Assembly: GCA_900545705.1 (NCBI GenBank)
Contig: URAK01000003.1
Coordinates: 62,001-126,000, forward strand
Length of the DNA stretch: 64,000 bases
Source: an uncultured Opitutales bacterium
GTDB taxonomy: Bacteria; Verrucomicrobiota; Verrucomicrobiia; Opitutales; Intestinicryptomonadaceae
Direction of reading: 5' to 3'
Shown here piece by piece: positions 60,343 through 64,000 of this stretch. The notes beneath the pieces are model-generated. The model searched no databases. It had not been told where the DNA came from and saw only the letters and a program-made list of their open reading frames with translations. Position numbers and translations under genes: made by a program. The first letter of the stretch is position 1; each line of letters begins with the position of its first letter.

Positions 60343-61662
60343 TTACTTTGCAGCCTCAGCAGGCTTTATTTCGACCTGAGTCTTTTCAGCTATAAAGTTT
60401 ATAGCCTTTTGCAACAAGGCGTCGGAACGCAAGCGGTTTGCGCGGGCGGGATCCTTGCGAAGCTGCTTTATCAACTCTTCCGGCTTCGTGTGCGAGCGCA
60501 TTGCTTCCTGCCACAACATGCGGCTCATGTCCTCGTTGTCTATCTTCAAGTCGTTAGCCTTGGCGACGCGGTTGAGGAATATGCGCATTTTTGCGCGGCC
60601 CTCTGCCTCTTTGCCGGCGTTTTCATAAATCGTTTCCTTGTTCTTTTCGAGGTCTTCGCGCGAAGCGCCGGACGACATGAAACGCATCATCATTTCTTCA
60701 AGTATCGACTGCCTTTCGTCTTCCAGCGCCGTCTCGGGAAGCGGGAAATCCGTCTTGCCCATTAGCTGTTCGACAGCAAACTGCCTCTTTAGTATTTCGT
60801 TGTTGCTCTTCTTTTCGTTTACGATGCTGTCGCGTATTTTATTTTTAAGGGCGTCGAGGGAATCGACTTCAAAAGCCTTAAAGAAATCGGCGTCGAGCTC
60901 GGGCAGTTTCTTTTCCCTAATCTCAAATATCTCGACTTCGTAATCGGCCTTTTTCCCAGCGAGATTCTCATTTGGAAATTCTTTCGGGAATTCGTGAGAC
61001 AGCGTTTTCTTTTCGCCCTTCTTCATTCCTATTATTCCCTGCACTACCCCCTGCACTCCGGGAGCGCTTTCGTTGCCGGCTTCTTCCCACGTCGATTTCT
61101 GCTCGCCAAATATCGGCAGATTCTTTTCGATTTCGGATATGGGGGTGCCGTCGACGCTTCCTTTGTACGACAACCTTACAAAATCGCCCTTTTGTATTTC
61201 CCTGTCTACCTCGTCGTACTTGGCGCGCTGGTTGCGGTAATATTCCAAAGCGTTTTCTATTTCCGCGTCGGTGGCGTCGGTGGAATCGAGCTCTACTTTC
61301 GTTTCGAGTGTTTCGGGCAATTTCACTTCCGGATATATGTCCGCAACAAACTCAAACTCGAATCCGCCGTTTTTCTCCTCGTGCTTCATATCCGCTATGG
61401 CATATATATCGAAGTCCTTTATTGCGTTTAGCTCTTCGACTGCCTTGCCCGTAAGCGAATGTTCGAGCTGCTCCTTTATCGATGCGGAATATAGCTTTTC
61501 CACCATGCTTTGGGGGGCTTTTCCGGGTCTGAAACCCGGTATTTTGACGTTGCGCACAAAATCCGCTATTACCTTAGCGTTTTCTTCCTCAACCTGTTCC
61601 GGAGAGAAGGTTATTATTATCTTTTTTCTCGTGTCGCCGATGTTTTCAATTTTTGTATTCAT
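60343..61662 (-). CDS. tig: Trigger factor
   Basis: This 439-residue ribosome-associated chaperone has the ribosome-binding signature IPGFRPGKAPQSMVEKLY (about residues 38-55) and a central FKBP-like domain (EIQKGDFVRLSYKGSVDG, about 155-172), then a helical C-terminal arm. I placed the start at the ATG of 61662, at the first family-conserved residues (MNTKIENIGDTRKKI). It stands upstream of clpP-clpX, the standard protein quality-control order. Confidence 0.95.
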   Translation of the reverse strand: MNTKIENIGDTRKKIIITFSPEQVEEENAKVIADFVRNVKIPGFRPGKAPQSMVEKLYSASIKEQLEHSLTGKAVEELNAIKDFDIYAIADMKHEEKNGGFEFEFVADIYPEVKLPETLETKVELDSTDATDAEIENALEYYRNQRAKYDEVDREIQKGDFVRLSYKGSVDGTPISEIEKNLPIFGEQKSTWEEAGNESAPGVQGVVQGIIGMKKGEKKTLSHEFPKEFPNENLAGKKADYEVEIFEIREKKLPELDADFFKAFEVDSLDALKNKIRDSIVNEKKSNNEILKRQFAVEQLMGKTDFPLPETALEDERQSILEEMMMRFMSSGASREDLEKNKETIYENAGKEAEGRAKMRIFLNRVAKANDLKIDNEDMSRMLWQEAMRSHTKPEELIKQLRKDPARANRLRSDALLQKAINFIAEKTQVEIKPAEAAK

Positions 61663-61923
61663 AATAAATAAATTTACCGCGTTAGCCAAGCGTCGCAGCC
61701 GAACGCAAAGGTTCTTTTGTAAAAGACTGTATATATTGGAATAATTCCCGCTCCCGTCAAGCAATTTGCCTCGGCAATTTCACAAAATTATACATTTGCT
61801 TGCAGCCGCTATTCCAGAAACCGCGAGGATTTCTCCCCCACCCCAAAATTCATAAAAAAATGCGCCACCTCTATACTTTTATCAAAACGCGGCATTGGCT
61901 AAAAAAGCAAAAAAACGCCTTTT
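61663..61923. other. Intergenic region pdxA / tig
   Basis: The 261 bases hold the tig leader and the second copy of the 15-base word cagccgctattccag (61803-61817). I see no gene, and no clear terminator after pdxA. Confidence 0.3.
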
Positions 61924-62835
61924 CTACGACAATTTAAATGCCAATTCCACCGCATTTGCAAAACTTCCGCAATCCGCCATTCCGCGCCCAGCGATTGAGT
62001 ATCCTGTCCCGTGGTCGGGGCTTGTCCTTACAAACGGAAGATTCATTGTAATGTTTACAGCCTTGTCAAACTCAAGCGTTTTTAGCGGACCAAGCGCCTG
62101 GTCGTGGTACATGGCAACCGCGGCGTCAAACTCGCCCCTTCTCACCCGCGAAAACACGGTATCGGGCGGAAGCGTTTTGGAAAGGTTCGGATAGCGCGCG
62201 CGCAATTTGTCGAGAATAGGGTCGATAATGTCGATTTCTTCGCGCCCCATAAGCCCTCCCTCGCCCGCATGCGGATTGAATCCGCATGCAGCAATTTTCG
62301 GGTTTTCCAGCCCGCGCAATTTTTTAGCAAGTTCCGCCGCAGATTCTACCGCCCTCGAAATCCTGCCGAAATCAAGCAATTTGGGCACGCCTGCAAGCGC
62401 GTCGTGCCAGGTCACAAGCGATACAAGTATCTCCCGTCCAGCAAAGCACATCACGGGAATCCCGCCCCAGCGCTCGGCAAAAAACTCCGTGTGTCCGGGA
62501 TAGTTAAACCCGATTTTACGCATTTCAAACTTTGATATGGGCGCAGTTGTCACGCCAAAATATTCGCCGCTTACGCATCCGCGCGCGGCGGCCTCGAGGG
62601 CAAGTTCAGCTATCTTGCAGCCCTCTGCCGACGGCTCCCCCGCCCGCGCCTCAAAACATACGTCTCCGACAGGCCTCTTGCCAAGTTCGGCAGGCAGAGT
62701 GTCGAGAAATTTCTTGTTCCCCAAAACTTCGACTTTTTTTAAAAGCGAAGCGGGCGCAGTTTCCGCCCACTTTTTTATTACGTCCGGCCCTACTCCAGAT
62801 GGGTCTCCTATCGTAACAGCGAGCTTTTTTAACAT
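61924..62835 (-). CDS. pdxA: 4-hydroxythreonine-4-phosphate dehydrogenase
   Basis: The 303-residue zinc enzyme takes part in de novo pyridoxal-phosphate synthesis. The motifs AVTIGDPSGVGPDVI, the TAPISK strand, the metal ligands in NYPGHTEFF, MYHDQALGPLKTL and the C-terminal RTSPDHGTGYSIAGRG are all present. It lies five bases downstream of lpxA on the minus strand and is probably co-transcribed with it, an odd but recurring pairing of vitamin and envelope genes. Confidence 0.96.
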   Translation of the reverse strand: MLKKLAVTIGDPSGVGPDVIKKWAETAPASLLKKVEVLGNKKFLDTLPAELGKRPVGDVCFEARAGEPSAEGCKIAELALEAAARGCVSGEYFGVTTAPISKFEMRKIGFNYPGHTEFFAERWGGIPVMCFAGREILVSLVTWHDALAGVPKLLDFGRISRAVESAAELAKKLRGLENPKIAACGFNPHAGEGGLMGREEIDIIDPILDKLRARYPNLSKTLPPDTVFSRVRRGEFDAAVAMYHDQALGPLKTLEFDKAVNITMNLPFVRTSPDHGTGYSIAGRGMADCGSFANAVELAFKLS

Positions 62836-62840
62836 ATTTG

Positions 62841-63629
62841 CTATCTTTGTTTGTCTCTGTCCAGATGTATAAAATGCCTTCCAGGCTCGGCAAAAAATCT
62901 CAAAAAATTTTCACCCTCCGAAGTCGAATACGCCTTTTCCTCCAAAAGCCTTAAAGCATTTGTATGCGCAGAAGTTCCATCGTAAATAGCCATATAGAGC
63001 CTTTTTACTTCGGCTATAGCCTCTGCCGGCACTTTTCTTCTTCTCATTCCAATCAAATTTATTCCCGCCACCGTATTGCGCTTGTGCGCATTTACGTAAG
63101 GCGGCACGTCTTCGGAAAACGCTGACACACCGCTCAACATAACCCCGTCACCCACGCGGATTTTCTGGTGCAGCATCACTCCGCCGCTTACAAATGCGTC
63201 ACAGCCCATCCTCACAAAGCCTCCAAGCGCGCAAAACGGCGCGAGAATACAGCGGTCGCCAACTACGCAATCGTGCCCTATGTGCGAATTTGCCATTAGC
63301 AAGCAGTTCTTCCCCACACGGGTAGTCCCCCCGGGAACTGTCGCCCTATGGACGGTTGCACCCTCACGTACGGTTGTTCCGTCTCCTATTTCTACAAATG
63401 TTTCAATAGATTTGTCAAAATGCAAATCTTGGGGGTCGCCGGATATTGTAGTAAACGCGCATATCGTGCATTTTTTGCCAATCCGCGCGCCTCGCTTTAA
63501 ATGAGCATGGGCCTCGATTATTGAATCGTCGCCTATTTCCACTCCGTCCTCAACCACCGCATATGGGCCTATTTCCACATTGTGGCCAACCTTTACCGTA
63601 TTTGGAACGATTGCTGTATTATGTATCAT
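62841..63629 (-). CDS. lpxA: UDP-N-acetylglucosamine acyltransferase (lipid A first step)
   Basis: The 262-residue enzyme acylates UDP-GlcNAc at the start of lipid A synthesis. A left-handed beta-helix of hexapeptide repeats (IGPYAVVEDGVEIGDDSIIE and more) occupies the first 190 residues, followed by the HKRNTVAGINLIGMRRR motif and the helical C terminus. The length equals that of E. coli LpxA. Its presence shows an LPS-type outer membrane. Confidence 0.95.
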   Translation of the reverse strand: MIHNTAIVPNTVKVGHNVEIGPYAVVEDGVEIGDDSIIEAHAHLKRGARIGKKCTICAFTTISGDPQDLHFDKSIETFVEIGDGTTVREGATVHRATVPGGTTRVGKNCLLMANSHIGHDCVVGDRCILAPFCALGGFVRMGCDAFVSGGVMLHQKIRVGDGVMLSGVSAFSEDVPPYVNAHKRNTVAGINLIGMRRRKVPAEAIAEVKRLYMAIYDGTSAHTNALRLLEEKAYSTSEGENFLRFFAEPGRHFIHLDRDKQR

Positions 63630-63633
63630 AAAA

Positions 63634-63993
63634 TTATTCTTCAGCAGCGGCCGCTATCAAGAGCGTGCGTTTGTACCTGCGCACATGCACAATCTTAATC
63701 AGGGCCGTAAACAATATGCCGAAAAGCGTCGACGCATACGCTGCCATGAGACTCGCCGTCACAATACCAACCGTAAGCAGTATCAGCGAAAACACTGTTC
63801 CCGCTAGCCCTATGTAAAGGCCGAGGTCAAAGAGGTTTTCCTCGTTTTCCAACAGTTTTAGTTTTAGCTTGGCAGGCGCCTTCACGCGTTTTATTATGGA
63901 CAGCCGTATCAAGCAGAAGACGTATACCATCAGCTGCAATACAAAAAACAGCGCCACCGCCGCCAATGTTGCCGTATCGGTTTCAAAATTCAT
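63634..63993 (-). CDS. Small multi-pass membrane protein, unknown
   Basis: The 119-residue protein has about three membrane segments (roughly 9-30, 55-78 and 80-100) separated by a basic, charged loop (IKRVKAPAKLKLKLLENEEN, about 34-53). No family is recognised; the layout is faintly like MotA/TolQ-type helices but no conserved residues support that. It precedes lpxA by four bases and may share its transcript. The window ends seven bases upstream of its start. Confidence 0.6.
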   Translation of the reverse strand: MNFETDTATLAAVALFFVLQLMVYVFCLIRLSIIKRVKAPAKLKLKLLENEENLFDLGLYIGLAGTVFSLILLTVGIVTASLMAAYASTLFGILFTALIKIVHVRRYKRTLLIAAAAEE

Positions 63994-64000
63994 AGTTTCC

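Noticed and set aside
1..64000. tRNA, rRNA, tmRNA or RNase P genes
   Set aside because: No T-arm GTTCGAATC-type motif with a cloverleaf, and no RNase P or tmRNA signature was recognised by eye; a covariance search would be decisive.
1..64000. Insertion sequence, integrase or prophage
   Set aside because: No transposase, integrase, recombinase or phage structural protein is encoded; the HTH genes at 49 kb are not enough.

Overview
The window reads as a contiguous piece of a Gram-negative bacterial chromosome of moderate GC, with AT-rich gaps between dense operons. It carries lpxA (lipid A), a TonB/ExbB/ExbD energy-transduction cluster, a site-2 protease and the mevalonate-independent isoprenoid genes dxr and ispG. 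The long (608-residue) IspG, a DUF3450-type protein next to two ExbB-like proteins, an exported sugar-isomerase-like protein and a DUF4091/GH123-type glycosidase together suggest the PVC superphylum, most likely Verrucomicrobiota (Opitutales-like). That placement is inference from gene content; no rRNA or tRNA gene is present to confirm it. The exported sialidase-like and GH123-like enzymes would suit a host-glycan (gut) lifestyle.

Layout. 0.1-3.1 kb (minus): TPR protein, dus, CPBP protease and a previously unlisted 42-residue membrane protein, all coupled. 3.2-8.2 kb (plus): gapA, an exported sialidase-like protein, pgk and tpiA. 8.5-15 kb (plus): the SRP RNA gene ffs followed by uppS-cdsA-dxr-rseP-ispG, a lipid and envelope operon with tight junctions. 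15.3-20.3 kb: gyrB-gyrA. 20.4-21.3 kb: an esterase. 21.4-24.7 kb (minus): folP-folB-folK-rsmI-ppx-like. 24.6-30.7 kb (minus): HtrA/PDZ-like protein, DUF3450 protein, ExbB-like (large), ExbB, ExbD, TonB-like, TPR protein, with overlapping or abutting genes running on into the folate genes. 30.9-33.8 kb: GH123-like exported enzyme. 34-37 kb: asd diverging from an L,D-transpeptidase and a sigma-54 response regulator. 37-39.5 kb: CstA-type transporter and two tandem fluoride-channel genes. 39.8-46.7 kb: a small membrane protein, then tsaE, an aminotransferase, xth, a SNF2 helicase and glgA. 47-52 kb: exported isomerase-like protein, queA, two small DNA-binding proteins, HlyIII, dCMP deaminase, AlgH. 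52-55 kb: a degenerate tandem-repeat region, an unknown exported protein, parB and a LysM protein. 55-64 kb: glmS, aroK, tig-clpP-clpX, pdxA, lpxA and a small membrane protein.

Most of the window is core metabolism and housekeeping. There is no insertion sequence, prophage, integrase, CRISPR array or recognisable defence island. The less ordinary material is at the edges of operons: a near-consensus promoter that would give a leaderless sialidase mRNA, divergent genes whose start codons overlap by two bases, a protease-like protein that appears to lack its catalytic residues inside the TonB cluster, two small membrane proteins, a tandem-repeat region with hairpins at 52 kb, and a duplicated 34-bp element before ffs. 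Start codons were chosen by hand. Several genes have longer in-frame extensions, usually from TTG or GTG, that I rejected because the conserved domain or signal peptide begins at a later ATG.
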